Shown: in pieces, positions 9,413 through 19,854 of the stretch
Numbering within the stretch: the first letter of the stretch is position 1
How the letters are laid out: the number at the start of each line of letters is the position of its first letter
DNA from: Cladorrhinum sp. PSN259
Lineage: Eukaryota; Ascomycota; Sordariomycetes; Sordariales; Podosporaceae
Reading direction: 5' to 3'
DNA: 64,000 nt
Assembly (NCBI GenBank): GCA_033725935.1
Contig: MU867095.1
Location: 186,001-250,000, forward strand
Made by a program: the position numbers and the translations under genes
Notes under the pieces: model-generated
Told to the model about the DNA's origin: nothing
The model's database searches: none
Seen by the model: only the letters and a program-made list of their open reading frames with translations

Positions 9413-11590
9413 TCAAGCGTCTGAGCTCGCATTGCTCACAAAATCGACAGGCATACCTCTCACTCTCGCCTTCGCCATCCGCGACGATTCCCCACCCTCT
9501 TCCCCTGTGGGCTGCGGAATCCGGGCCTGTGGTTTAGGGTTCATAACCTCTTCCACGTCTTCTTCTGTATACAGATCATTCCCGTTCACCAGGTCATCCG
9601 CGTCTTTTTGCTCATACAGCTCTTCTCTCACAATGTCATCGGCTTGTTGCTGCGTATAATGCCCTCCCTCACGCACCATCTTATCCGCATCTTCCTGCTT
9701 GTAATACTCTTGCTTTTTTAACCAGTCGGCCGCATCTGCGCTCGAAATATGGACTCCATCGGTTTTATCCAGGCAAGCCTTCACATCGGCGTCTGTGTAT
9801 AGCCCTGGAAGATCAGCCATGCACTCTTTTAGGTCTTCTTCTGAAATGAGATCCTGTGGGTGAAATGTTTCTTCCCACATTTTGTCGTGTTCTTCTTTCA
9901 TCTTGGGATCACAATCTGTAGGTGCTTCTTTTATATCAGTTCCTGTCGCTTCTGCCGCTTCTGGCGTTGCTGCCGAGAATGTCGATACACGATACCTCTC
10001 AACTGCGGTTGCTGCTTGAGGATGTCGCACCCAGGGCAGTTGATCTGGATCAGAGGCAAATAGCATATGATCCCAAGGATGAGCACCGCCGGGGGTTGTG
10101 GTAGTAGTGGCAGCTGCCCCTCTTCGACGCAATGATCTGGCAGGTGGCTGAAATGGCTGTCTCCTGAAGATATGAGGGAATGGATAGTGAGGAGGATACC
10201 GATAGCCGCTCACCCTTGGTCCAAATCTAGAACTCGAACTGGATGAGCTGCTTGAAGGGGGTCGAGGTGGAGGATGGACGTCAATGACTCTGGGACCTCG
10301 GCTTTGACTACCTTGTGGGTTTGGAGAAGGTGTCCGTGGATGTGAGGGTCTGGACCGCTCAGGGGGAGAACGTGGACCTCGGGGTCGGGGTTGAGTGTTA
10401 CGTCTGGAGCGAGGGCTCCGGTGAGTCGGAGAAGGATGAGATATCCGGATGATGTCTGGGCCGGACCGTGATCTTGATCTTGATCTGCGAAGGAATATCA
10501 TGTGAGTATTATATGAATCATAACAGACGTCCTGGACTTATTGCTAACCCTCTCTTTACTACAACGACTAGTGGTTCGGGGTCCGATCCACCTGAGGAAG
10601 ATGATGATCCTCCTCCGGAAGGACTACCTGCAATGCTCAAGGTAATATCGTTATCACTGTCGCTGCTGCTGTCGTATCTATAACAGACAGCTCTTGAGTA
10701 AGCATACAAGAATAATACAAGAAGAGCAACGACGAGTAACAACGGAATAAGCTGCGCCGCTGTGGTTGCCTGATTGACTACTGCCGGGATTTGGTTCCAT
10801 TTTATAGTCAGCTCGATCGCCACGATCAATGTGGTTACAACCGCAAGGCCCCCAATAGCCTCGGTCCATTTTTGTATGGTCCATCGTGATCGGCTATGAA
10901 GTGGTGGAAGAATTAGCATATCAAGGGCGGTAATATTACAGGGTTGTCAGGGGTAAGGTAAGAAACTCACATTTTCCGCCGTCTTCTTTGCTTTACTCGA
11001 CTCTGATAGAACTTGTATTCAATCAGAATACCCGCACCGACGGCCAATATCAATACAATGATATGCATCGCCTTGAGCGCGGAATTATGCAGATCGATTC
11101 GGCCGAAAAGGAAGCCGAACTGTTGACATTTCGTCTCGTCGCCATCTTTTAACATGCGATGGATATGACTGTCGTCAACACCCGAGATCCAGAACCACAA
11201 CTGTAGAGCGATTATGACAATCGCGTAAAGACATCTAAATGCGGCGACATAGTTTTCATCTATCCGTTTCTTCACACGGAGTCCCAAGTGTGGACAAACT
11301 ACCATGGCCAAATCTGCCAGGTGTCTCGGAAAGAAAAGGTAGAATGTCGTCGAGAGAAGGAGGATGGCGATGTAAACCTCTACAGCGTGAAGGTAACCCC
11401 CCGATGCCGCTATAACCAGACCGAGGAGGACGGCTGCGTCAAGCACGAGCTCCCCTACGTATAAAATTACGATGTATCGTTCCTCAATCGGGTTTAAGCA
11501 GAGTATCGAGATCCATATTAAATAAAAGGAGACGCGAATCCCAAGACCGTAAAGATCAGGGTTGCCGGCGATCGGGCAGGGAGTTGACAT
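9413..11590 (-). CDS. seven-helix membrane protein with repeated acidic tail
   Basis: Three exons: 11590-10971, 10893-10549, 10484-9413. Introns are 77 bp (GTGAGT...TGCTAAT...CATAG) and 64 bp (GTTAGC...CGCAG); both junctions are phase 2 and the total is 678 residues. The start MSTPCPIAGNPDLYGLGIR is followed by hydrophobic segments that I count as seven membrane helices, five in exon 1 and two in exon 2, with a positively charged loop and an IELTIKWN motif between helices 6 and 7. After the last helix come a Ser/Asp stretch, an Arg/Ser/Pro-rich disordered region, then a tail with about seven short repeats of the type LYTxxDA/DVxxhh between roughly residues 515 and 620. The N-terminal part matches a family of uncharacterised fungal multi-helix proteins I have seen, without a known activity. 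It could be a receptor-like or scaffold protein; nothing in the sequence decides this. Confidence 0.85.
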
Positions 11591-12829
11591 ATTGACGGTA
11601 TCATGGATCTTGCCGGGTCATTGAAGGCTTCCCGGCAAACCAAACTGAAGATGCCAAAGGGCGAAACCGACCGTCCGAGATACTCGAGAGGACGTACAAG
11701 GAACGAAGATCCGAAGAACAACAAACCCGTGTGTTTACCATATCAAATCCCTTGATGTGTCTGACAGAGCGATACAAGATCTGGTATCCAACTAGCTCTT
11801 TGCCTCACGTCGAACAGCCCGTCGTTGCCTTACCTGCAACCGACATATCTGCGTCAAAAGCCATTGTCCATTATCCAAGACGCTGCTGTTACAGCCGTCA
11901 GGCAGCGCGGAAAAAGCGATGATAGTCGTTGACAGGTAAAGGGTCGATTTATCTGTAGATCAAAGCAAAGCATGTCTGGCAGACAGCCAGGTGGTACAAG
12001 ATAAACCGAACCTGCCTGTCGTTTCCTTTGCAAAACAATGCGGATATATATCCATCCACACACCTAGACTTAACTAGGAAATAACAAACAAAAAAAGAAA
12101 AGCAAATGATTAAGTAGTAGGGAAAAAGAGAAAGAAAAAGTAAAAAGGATCCCTCCCTACAAGGAATTCCACCTCATGGTTCATCGGAACTGAAAAGTTG
12201 GTTCCCGCGAGTACTCGAACATGAGATCGGCCTGACCCATTCGAGCCACACATGTGCACCTAGCTACATAGGTGCTGCGGTTAACCACTAGGCCATTCGC
12301 TCTCCGTCTTTTTCCTCGCAGGTGCTGGGTTGACCAGTGAGGTGCTTCATAAAGGGCAAGTACCCAAGGTAACCGATCTATGTACTTAGGCAGACCACCC
12401 ACATGCCGATGCGAACTCCCAAATAGTTGTGATAACCTCGCCCTGCGCCGTTATCCCTAGATCCATCCACACCTTGCGAACCCAAACAGCGGCCTTCTAC
12501 ATTGAAAAGGATCACGCATCGCCGGTGTGACTTCGACGCAGTTTTGCTAACATAAAGTAATAATTTCCTTGCTTTTATTCAACTAATTAATTTAAAACAT
12601 CAAACGCAAGCCTGTTTCTCCTTGTTGTCCTGTGCTCTGCCCACCGGTCAATCAATTCCGTTTACCTCCCAAAGTTTCCCAGACATGTGAAAACTGCAAA
12701 ATATTCCTCCTTACCAACAAAGAAATCGAGAGATTGAGAGATAAATGAAAAAAAGCCGACAGAGAAATACCTGGAACGAAAGAAGGAAACAAAAATCTCA
12801 TAAGGGGATCCAGCAGTTTGATTTTTTTT
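11591..12829. other. intergenic, contains tRNA-like element
   Basis: About 1.2 kb between the start of the membrane protein gene and the end of the peroxiredoxin gene. Apart from the tRNA-like sequence annotated separately and an A-rich tract at 12085-12150, I see no gene. Confidence 0.5.
12190..12310 (-). other. tRNA-like sequence (possible tRNA relic or SINE fragment)
   Basis: Read on the minus strand, 12295-12285 is TGGCCTAGTGG, a good Pol III A box followed by TTAACC as in a D-loop, and 12220-12211 is GTTCGAGTAC, close to a B box. Between them lies a perfect hairpin, GCACCTA with TAGGTGC, at 12275-12256. However, the expected acceptor-stem and D-stem pairs do not form, and A and B boxes are about 75 bases apart. 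This suggests a decayed tRNA or a tRNA-derived SINE rather than a working tRNA gene. Confidence 0.4.
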
Positions 12830-13884
12830 TTACTCCTCCATCTTACTCTCCTCTTCCTCCTTCTTAGCCTCCTCCTTTTGCTCCTCGCTCTCCGCAGTTA
12901 CTGCTTCCTCAACTTTCTCATTGTCCTCCTTATTCTCCTCCTTCTTATCCTCCCCCTCTTCGACCTTTCCATTCGCCTGCTCCTCCTCAGCAGCAGCAGC
13001 GTCCTTCTTCTCCTCACCCTCCTTCACCTTCTCTTCAACCTTCTCCTCTACTTTCTCCACCTCAGCATCACCGCCCTTCAGAGCCTCAACAACCCCCTTG
13101 ACCACATTGACTGTCCCCGCGGGGCTTCCGGGCTCGACAGCGAGCACCTTGCCGGACTTGTCGACAACAAACACTCCGCGGGTGGTCCCCTTGGGAGACT
13201 TCTTGAATCCAATGGCGCCAATGAGCGTGGCGGCGGGGTCGCAAAGCAGAGGATAAGGGAGGGACTGCTTGGTCTTGAAGTTGGTGTTGGCCGTAGTGGA
13301 ATCGGTGGAGAGGCCGTAGATTGCCAGACCCGATTCGGTGGAAAGGGAAGCGTAGTTGTCGCGGAAAGCGCAGACTTGGGTGGTACCTGTTTTTTCCCCA
13401 GAAAGCAATTAATACAAAATTCAGCAAAAAATGAGATGAATAGGTAGTTGGATGAAGATATCATTGGTCGCAAAGTTGAAAATGAAAATATATATAATAA
13501 AAAAAATTCATTGAAATATGATAATGACTTACATCCTCCAGTATTAGCCTTGGGGTAGGTGAAGATGACCACACCGGCCTTGCTCTCCTCTACTAGGGCC
13601 TTGAGAGTGGTCTTCTTGCCGTCATTGGTCTCAACCTCGCCGCCGAATCCATCCAGCGAGATGATATCGCCCACCTCGGGCTTCTTGGCCTTGCCATTGG
13701 TGGTGGCAGCGGCGGCAGCAGCCTTGGTGACCTTGGTCGCAACCTCTTTGACGGTCTCCTTGACCTTGGCAGCGGCGCCCTTGGGCTCGGCAGCAGCTTT
13801 GGTAGTCTTCGCCTTGGTAGCCTTCTTCGCAGGAGGCTCGGGGGCCGGGGGAGGCGCCTTGCGCTTGCGCAGTTCGACGGGCAT
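12830..13884 (-). CDS. PrxQ/BCP-type peroxiredoxin with charged tails
   Basis: Two exons, 13884-13533 and 13386-12830, separated by a 146-bp intron (GTAAGT...ACAG, phase 1), giving 302 residues. The core has the thiol-peroxidase motif YPKANTGGCTTQVCAFRD: peroxidatic Cys at about 118 and a resolving Cys five residues on, the atypical 2-Cys arrangement of the BCP/PrxQ (yeast Dot5) group, which reduces hydroperoxides using thioredoxin. The intron splits the codon of the catalytic Cys. The N-terminal 65 residues are Lys/Ala/Pro-rich, like histone H1 tails, and carry basic clusters that suggest nuclear import; the C-terminal 95 residues are almost entirely Glu, Lys and Ala. Yeast Dot5 is nuclear, which fits. 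Tail functions are inferred. Confidence 0.93.
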
Positions 13885-15045
13885 GATGATGGAAGAAAGA
13901 CGAAAGCGTGTATATAGCTATGCTTAATATAACAGGAGAGGAGCAGTGCTGATGACTGAATAAGGATCGCGTAGTGTGTGCGACTGAGATTTGACGTGAT
14001 GTGAGGTTGTAGGATGAAAGAGGGTAGAAAGAAAGGAGGAGGGAGAAAGGAGAAGGGGGAAAAGAAAAAGAGGAAGCTCGGGGAAAAAGAAGTGTAGTGT
14101 AAACAGGACGTCGAAGGAAGTGCGGTTGCGCAAGGCAACTGACCAATCACATTACGCAACTCGACAATTGAAAGAAGCTCCCCCCAGGTTTACCAGTGCC
14201 AGGTTCAAGGTCAGGGGTGCTACATTGCGATGGGTACGTCCTTGATTTTTTTAACCTGCGCGATGCGGCAGAGCACGGTCCATTACATTAACAAGTGGCT
14301 CGTCACCGCTGATAAAGAGCTACCTGTAGATCATAGGTGGATGCCCGCGTGAGGCGGTGTTATCCCATTGGTATATTCGGAACATTGTTTCTTAACAACC
14401 ACAACTGATGTGTGCGACATAGAGTGATGGACCAGGCTGAACTGGAGGAGGGTGCGGGAAGGAAAAGGTGGTGGCCCGGGGAAGCTTTGAAATCAGGCGC
14501 AATTGGAGAATGGAACTCCATGCAGTTACCACTGCATTTGTCCAACACCTTCCCCTCTCCACGGGAACACCAGTTGGTGGCAAAGGTTTCCCATTATCTC
14601 TTATTCGCCAAAACTATGACAAGGATAGTAATAAGAATGAACAATGCGATTGCAAGTATCTTGTGAGTGGCTGGTGCGATTTCAATTCTAGAATCCAAGC
14701 AATGATGGCTGGGGGTAACTCGCGCGTGCGGGCGCAAGTGAGAAAAAGAAGAAGGCAGAGGTGATGTGGTCCGAGCCATCCATGCTCCCCGGTCTCGTTG
14801 TTAAAGGGGGATCCACCATAACCAAGTCTATGCGACGTTCGAGATTCCCTTAGACAAGATCGGCTAAACATCGGACAGCCGGAGCTCAGCACCTGGCAGC
14901 TGCCAGCAGCAAGCAAGCAAGCAAGCGAGCAGCAGCCAGGGCCAAGCATCATCAGAGCCAGGCCAGGCCAACCGGGAAATCGCCGCGATACCCTCAACCC
15001 TCACAGCACCTAGGTATACTGCTGCTGCTGCTGCTGCTGCCCACA
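13885..15045. other. intergenic, divergent promoters
   Basis: Between the starts of the peroxiredoxin (minus) and the complex I subunit (plus). Holds pyrimidine/purine-rich flank near 14030-14090, a CAAG tetranucleotide tract at about 14908-14927 and the CTG run described separately. Small open frames here look like noise. Confidence 0.5.
15019..15039 (+). repeat. CTG x7 microsatellite in 5' leader
   Basis: Seven uninterrupted CTG units ending six bases before the ATG of the complex I subunit gene, hence probably in its 5' untranslated leader. Confidence 0.95.
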
Positions 15046-15784
15046 ATGGCCTCCAAAGCAGCCAAGTTTGCTGCTAGCACAGCTACTAGCATTTCAAAGG
15101 TACATACTTCAATTGCATCACCAAACAAGCTTCCACCATCCTGTCCCCTCATACACTTACTGACTTTCCCTCTCCCCAGAAATACACAGTCCAATCAACC
15201 GGCCTCTGGGAAACCATCCGCTCTGCCTTCGCAATCGATGCCAACCGATCCAACGGTGTCCCTCTTAACCCCTTCAACCGTCTCCCCGCCCCCGGTTCCA
15301 ATGATCCCTCAAAGTACGACGACCCCGTCACTTTGCCGGCCGGCGACATCGCCGATAATCCGTACTGGAAGCGTGATCACCGCCGCAACTACCCTCGCTT
15401 GTCCGTAGTCAACCAGGCCGATTCCGTTGCTCTCCTCACCGTCGGAAGCGCCGCTGCTCCCCGTGTTGAGCTCGTGGGAGAGGCGGGTTCCAAGGCTTTG
15501 GTTGCAGCTCAGGAGCAAGGGAAGGAGGCCGGTTTGGCTACGTACCTTGCCAATGAGGGCGTAGAAGCTGCCAAGAGGATGTTGGAGTTGACTGGGGGGC
15601 TGCCTCCCCTGCCGAGCGGACAGAGCCTGGATGCTACTGGGAAGTGGGATGTGCACAAGTGGAAGTTGGACCAGGAGCAGAGTTACACTGCTGAGTGAGT
15701 ATTTTCTTGAAGTCCTGCAGAATAGGGGCCAGGCGTGATGCTGACAAGTGACCAAACAGGTACCCATGCAGAAACTTTGTATAA
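15046..15784 (+). CDS. nuo-21.3: NADH:ubiquinone oxidoreductase 21.3 kDa subunit
   Basis: Three exons: 15046-15099, 15180-15694 and 15760-15784 (introns 80 and 65 bp). The last exon is 25 nt and gives the conserved end EYPCRNFV. Total 197 residues, near 21 kDa. The mature part starts KYTVQSTGLWETIR and carries the family blocks NRSNGVPLNPFNR, YDDPVTLPAGDIADNPYWKRD and YPRLSVV that I recognise from the fungal 21.3 kDa accessory subunit of respiratory complex I (NUZM in Yarrowia). The N-terminus has alternating Ala/Lys/Ser without acidic residues and may act as a mitochondrial import signal. It acts in the mitochondrial inner membrane; accessory subunits stabilise the complex rather than carry redox groups. 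The next gene, LTO1, is convergent with a 250-bp gap. Confidence 0.92.
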
Positions 15785-16037
15785 AAATAGGTTTGCTGTT
15801 GTGAAAGAGAGTAAAAGGGGGGGAAATGACTTGAGTGTACATAACATCTGCGCTAGAGTGATGACGGGCGTGGCAGTATAGAAAGGGTTGGCTTCACGGT
15901 ATTTTTTTTTGGTTGGTGAACAAAGTGATATATGTGCTTTCCTGCTGCTATGTACCATGCCTGATACCCATTCCACTATTATGTATGCATTGCGCTTTCC
16001 TCCCTACTACATACCGACTCTCACTTGACCTCTAGAA

Positions 16038-16664
16038 CTAAACCGTCAACCCCTTTCCTGCCCCGTTCCCCGGCGATACTGCTGCTTCCTCACCCCCCTT
16101 TTCACCTAACATCCGCTCAATAATCTTTGCTTTGCCCTGCGCCCTCTTCAACCGATCATCAAAGTCATTTACCGCCTCGTCGGTATTCTCCGTCGACAAG
16201 CTCTCAGTCTCTACTAATGCATAAAGAGCAGTGATATGCTTCTCCAATCTGTGATTTTTAGGCAGCGGTGGGAGTTGCTTTGTTGCTGTCCTTGTTGGAA
16301 CTGTCTCTCCTTCTACTGCTGCTAGTGCTGGTGCTGGCGATGGTGATTCTGGTATTTGTTCAGAAGAAGACGATGATAAATCTGACTTTGAAGAAGAAGA
16401 AGAAGAAGAAAAACGGTTCGCCCAGAGGATGGCTCGCCCATAGAGCCGGCCGGACTCAAAGAACTTCTGGTAGCCCTTTTCTAGTCCCAACTGACGGCCT
16501 TCTGTGCGCCCCGCGCGTTCTCCGTCTGCTGCCCCTTCGGCGTAGCCTTGGTTGTAGTAGTTGTCTTCGAGGTTGAGGAGGCTGTCGAATGGGTCTTCCT
16601 CGTCTGAGGCGGAGGAGGGATGTGATTGGTGTGGCGACATTGTTGGTGATGATTTTTTGTCCAA
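16038..16664 (-). CDS. LTO1: LTO1 homologue (Yae1-domain protein)
   Basis: Single exon, 208 residues. Residues 24-75 hold the DPFDSLLNLEDNYYNQGY start of the domain followed by the characteristic spaced glycines (EGxxDGxxxGxxEGxxxGxxKGxxKFxExGRLYG) of the Yae1/Lto1 family. In yeast, Yae1 and Lto1 form an adaptor that brings the cytosolic iron-sulfur targeting complex to the ABC protein Rli1/ABCE1, needed for ribosome recycling. The protein is longer than yeast Lto1 because of a serine-rich insert and an Asp/Glu-rich C-terminal region. A second in-frame Met (MSPHQ) eight codons in could also be the start. A C-terminal tryptophan, used by Lto1 proteins as a targeting signal, is not present: the protein ends GKGLTV. 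Confidence 0.85.
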   Translation of the reverse strand: MDKKSSPTMSPHQSHPSSASDEEDPFDSLLNLEDNYYNQGYAEGAADGERAGRTEGRQLGLEKGYQKFFESGRLYGRAILWANRFSSSSSSSKSDLSSSSSEQIPESPSPAPALAAVEGETVPTRTATKQLPPLPKNHRLEKHITALYALVETESLSTENTDEAVNDFDDRLKRAQGKAKIIERMLGEKGGEEAAVSPGNGAGKGLTV

Positions 16665-17073
16665 AAATGATTATAAATTGTAGGCCACCCAGAAGAGAAG
16701 ACTAGTCCAAATAATTTGAGTGAACACGGAAATTTGGAGGGATATAGTGAAACAAAAAAAGAGGTTGTAGTGAGTTTGGAGCTCTGGCGGGGTTGATAAA
16801 CGGTGTGAAATACAAGCAAGCTGCTTGCTGAGCGCGGGGCAATTTTTTGCCCCGCAATGTTGTTGTCTGCTTGTAATAAAGCTTGGGGATGCCTGGATAT
16901 GATTTTACCAACGAAACTATCCATATACTACGTAATATCACTTGATGCCGTTTTATAACGATCGAAATATGTGTCTTCAATCAGTATGATTCATTCAGAA
17001 TCTTTTTATTTCATTCTCAAAATCGTAAAAACTCCCATCTCATGACTCAGGAGCCACGCTCACTTTCAAACAT
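16665..17073. other. intergenic
   Basis: About 400 bp between the LTO1 start and the stop of the short-chain dehydrogenase gene, both on the minus strand. Probably the LTO1 promoter plus the dehydrogenase 3' flank. Nothing else seen. Confidence 0.5.
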
Positions 17074-17984
17074 TTAATGCAACATCACCATACCTCCATT
17101 TGCGCACACGACCTGTCCAGTACACCACGCAGCGTCCTCGCCACAAAGCATCCCAACGATACCCGCGATTTCCTTAGTCCTAGCTCCCCTCGTACCAGCA
17201 GGCATCACCGGATCATGAGGTCCATCACCTTCCTGGGACTTCATCAACGGCGTATGCTTAATCCACCCTTCGATGTTCTCCAGAAACTCTGGAGAGTTGC
17301 TTGCATACATTGGCCCCTCCACAGGACCAGGGTTAACTGCATTAACCGTACAGTTTTCAGCCAGCTCCCTTGACCAAGTCCTGGTCATGGCCTCAATGGC
17401 AGCTTTGCTTCCTCCATACACAGACTGGCCGATGAAACCGCATGAAGAAGACACAGATGAGAGGTTCACAATTCTCCCGGACCGGTCTTTGGGGAGGTAT
17501 GGTTGAGCAGCTTGGACTAACAAGAGAGGGCCGAGGACGTTGACGCGGTAGGTGCTTTCGAACTGGGAGACGGTGATCCCCGGTAGAGGTGCGTTGTCAG
17601 CAATTCCGGCGTTGTTGATGATAATGTCGATTTGGACGTTGCCGTTCTTGTCTCCAAACATTCCCTGGGCATGCGAGATAAGCCCATTAACACCTTCTGG
17701 AGTGCCGATATCAGCTCGGCATGGACTGGCAGTGAGCCTGTAGTCTGTGGCCAGTCTCTTGGCTAGGTCCGAGGCGATTTGATCAGAGGAGGCGGAGGTG
17801 TAATTGATGATGAGGTTGGCGCCTTTTTCAGCGAGATTCTCGGCAATTGCTGCGCCGATGCCTGAATTTCTATCGTTAATTTATCTGGCTCCTTTACTGA
17901 ACGGAACGTAAACAAACCTCGGGATGCGCCAGTTATAATGGCGAGTTTGCCTTCAAGAGGACGGGAGGGGTCACGGGGAGGCAT
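17074..17984 (-). CDS. short-chain dehydrogenase/reductase
   Basis: Two exons, 17984-17918 and 17861-17074; 56-bp intron (GTTTGT...TTCAG) placed inside the cofactor motif, giving 284 residues. The spliced N-terminus reads IITGASRGIGAAIAENL, the TGxxxGxG Rossmann motif. Further on are NNAG, the catalytic Ser in NLSSVSSS and the YGGSK form of the YxxxK active site, followed by NAVNPGPVEGPMY. This is a classical SDR of the 3-oxoacyl-ACP reductase / glucose dehydrogenase-like group that uses NAD(P)H; residues after the second strand do not let me choose the cofactor. The substrate is unknown. It is divergent from NAA10 with about 500 bp between. Confidence 0.93.
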
Positions 17985-18487
17985 TCTGTATATCTGGGTA
18001 TATGAAGGTGAGTCTGTCTCAATGTCACAGAGTCAAAACTGAAGATGTCGAAGAGTTCAAAGAAATTGTATTCGAGACGATATCTTTATATATACATATT
18101 CCATAAAATCCAATTGGCCAGCGCCAAAACTTCAAGCTTTTTCGTCAAGTTGGAGAAGGGGTATGCGCGGAGTGAACTGCCCCGCATCGTTAACGATGTC
18201 GGGAGTCGGGACACATCCGGGGATAGTGGGGAGCTTCCATTCTCTGCCCCGCCATTTGTGCGGCTACAGGGACCCCCACCGGATTGGCGCAACTGAATTT
18301 CACCAGGGCACCTCGCAAGACTGGCTGACCCCACCACGGTTTGGAGCAACTCAACGCTAGGTATCCGCCGCCGCATGCAATCGCAAAGCTCCGCCGAGAA
18401 ACATACTGGACCTGCCCCGACTGCCATTAAATAAACTATACAGAACCGTCTCTAAAGGTTGAATAAATAATACATAAACCAGACAAA
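17985..18487. other. divergent promoter region
   Basis: About 500 bp between the ATGs of the short-chain dehydrogenase and NAA10. AT-rich near 18045-18110. I see no gene or clear motif. Confidence 0.45.
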
Positions 18488-19293
18488 ATGGATATCCGAA
18501 TCCTCCGCCCGTCAGACATCCCTCTGATTCAACACGCCAACCTCGAGAACCTCCCCGAGAACTACTTCCTCAAGTACTACCTCTACCATGCGCTCTCATG
18601 GCCTCAGCTCTCCTACGTCGCCGTCGACGCCTCCCGCCCGCCCAAGACCCCCTATGACTACCCAAAGATCGTTGGCTACGTCCTCGCCAAGATGGAGGAG
18701 GAGCCCACCGATGGAGTCCAGCACGGCCACATTACTTCTCTGTCCGTCATGCGCACCCATCGTAAATTGGGCATTGCTGAGAAGCTCATGAGACAGTCAC
18801 GTATGTTTTCTTTTTTACTCTCCTTCCTGACTCGTCCCCTTACACAATGCTGATTATATGCTGTGTGTGTGTATGTGAAATAGAACAAGCAATGGTAGAA
18901 ACCTTCAACGCGCAATACGTCTCCCTCCACGTCCGCGTCAGCAACCAGGCCGCCATCCACCTCTACCGCAACACTCTGGGATTCGCAACCGAAAAGACGG
19001 AATCAAAGTACTACGCCGACGGGGAGGACGCGTTCTGCATGAAGCTCGAGCTTGGATTCATCAAGGATCAAATCAGGAAGGAAGCAGCCGAGGCCGGTGA
19101 GGCTGAGCCAAAGTCTAAAGAAAACGAAGGGGGAGAGGCGGCCGACGAGGGCGAGCCTGTCGGTGATGTCGGACGGGATCCTAACGCTGCTGCTGCTGCT
19201 GCTCCTGAAAAAGAAAAGACGTTTAAAGTCAAGGTTGGAAGGGGGTTGGGCGTTGGTGAGCTTGTTGAGAGGGTTGAGACTAAGCAGTCATAG
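18488..19293 (+). CDS. NAA10: N-terminal acetyltransferase A catalytic subunit
   Basis: Two exons, 18488-18800 and 18884-19293; 83-bp intron (GTATGT...ATAG, phase 1) gives the junction LMRQSQQAMVETF and a 240-residue product. It begins MDIRILRPSDIPLIQHANLENLPENY, the Naa10/Ard1 signature, and has the GNAT acetyl-CoA loop HRKLGIAEKLM at about 91-101 plus SLHVRVSNQAAIHLYRN. Naa10 joins Naa15 to acetylate Ser, Ala, Thr, Gly and similar N-termini of nascent chains on the ribosome. After the catalytic domain, from about residue 165, there is an acidic/alanine-rich disordered tail ending with a conserved-looking GRGLGVGELVERV segment. Confidence 0.96.
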
Positions 19294-19854
19294 TTTTTGC
19301 TGTGGTTTTTCAAATTGGGGGGATGGAAAATTTGGCGGGCGTTTTAGATGGAGGCACAATAAAAGTAATTTTTTTTATTTCTTGGTATTGGGGCTAGATT
19401 TTGTCTTTGGGACGAAAAATGCTGAGATGGTGTCGTGTAGGACCCGGCATAATGAATCAATATCATATCATGCGAGAGGGGGAATGGCAATCTGAGCGGC
19501 CCATAAGAGACAAATTTGCAGTGAGGCTGATTTCAGGTTGATTCCACAATTCGGACGCAATGCGGGGGATAAGTTTGGATTTGTCGATTTCGATCTTTGC
19601 GATTCAACAGACACAGAGCCAAACATATGCCTTTCGTTTCACGTGTTCTGTGGTTTGTACGATTCATGAGAACAAATCAAGTAAGTTTGTACCTGGCTAG
19701 AAACTCAATATATTCTATCTACCTATAAATCCAAAATCGTAAATATTTCAAGAAATATTATGTTGGTTCCGTTCCAAATTGTATATAAGTAAAACCCAAA
19801 CCTAGTTCCAGCTTCATAGACTCATAACGCATTCTCATTCCCATCACATAAAAA
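19294..19854. other. intergenic, convergent 3' ends
   Basis: About 560 bp between the stops of NAA10 and the polyglutamine protein. AT-rich near 19720-19810; nothing recognisable. Confidence 0.5.
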
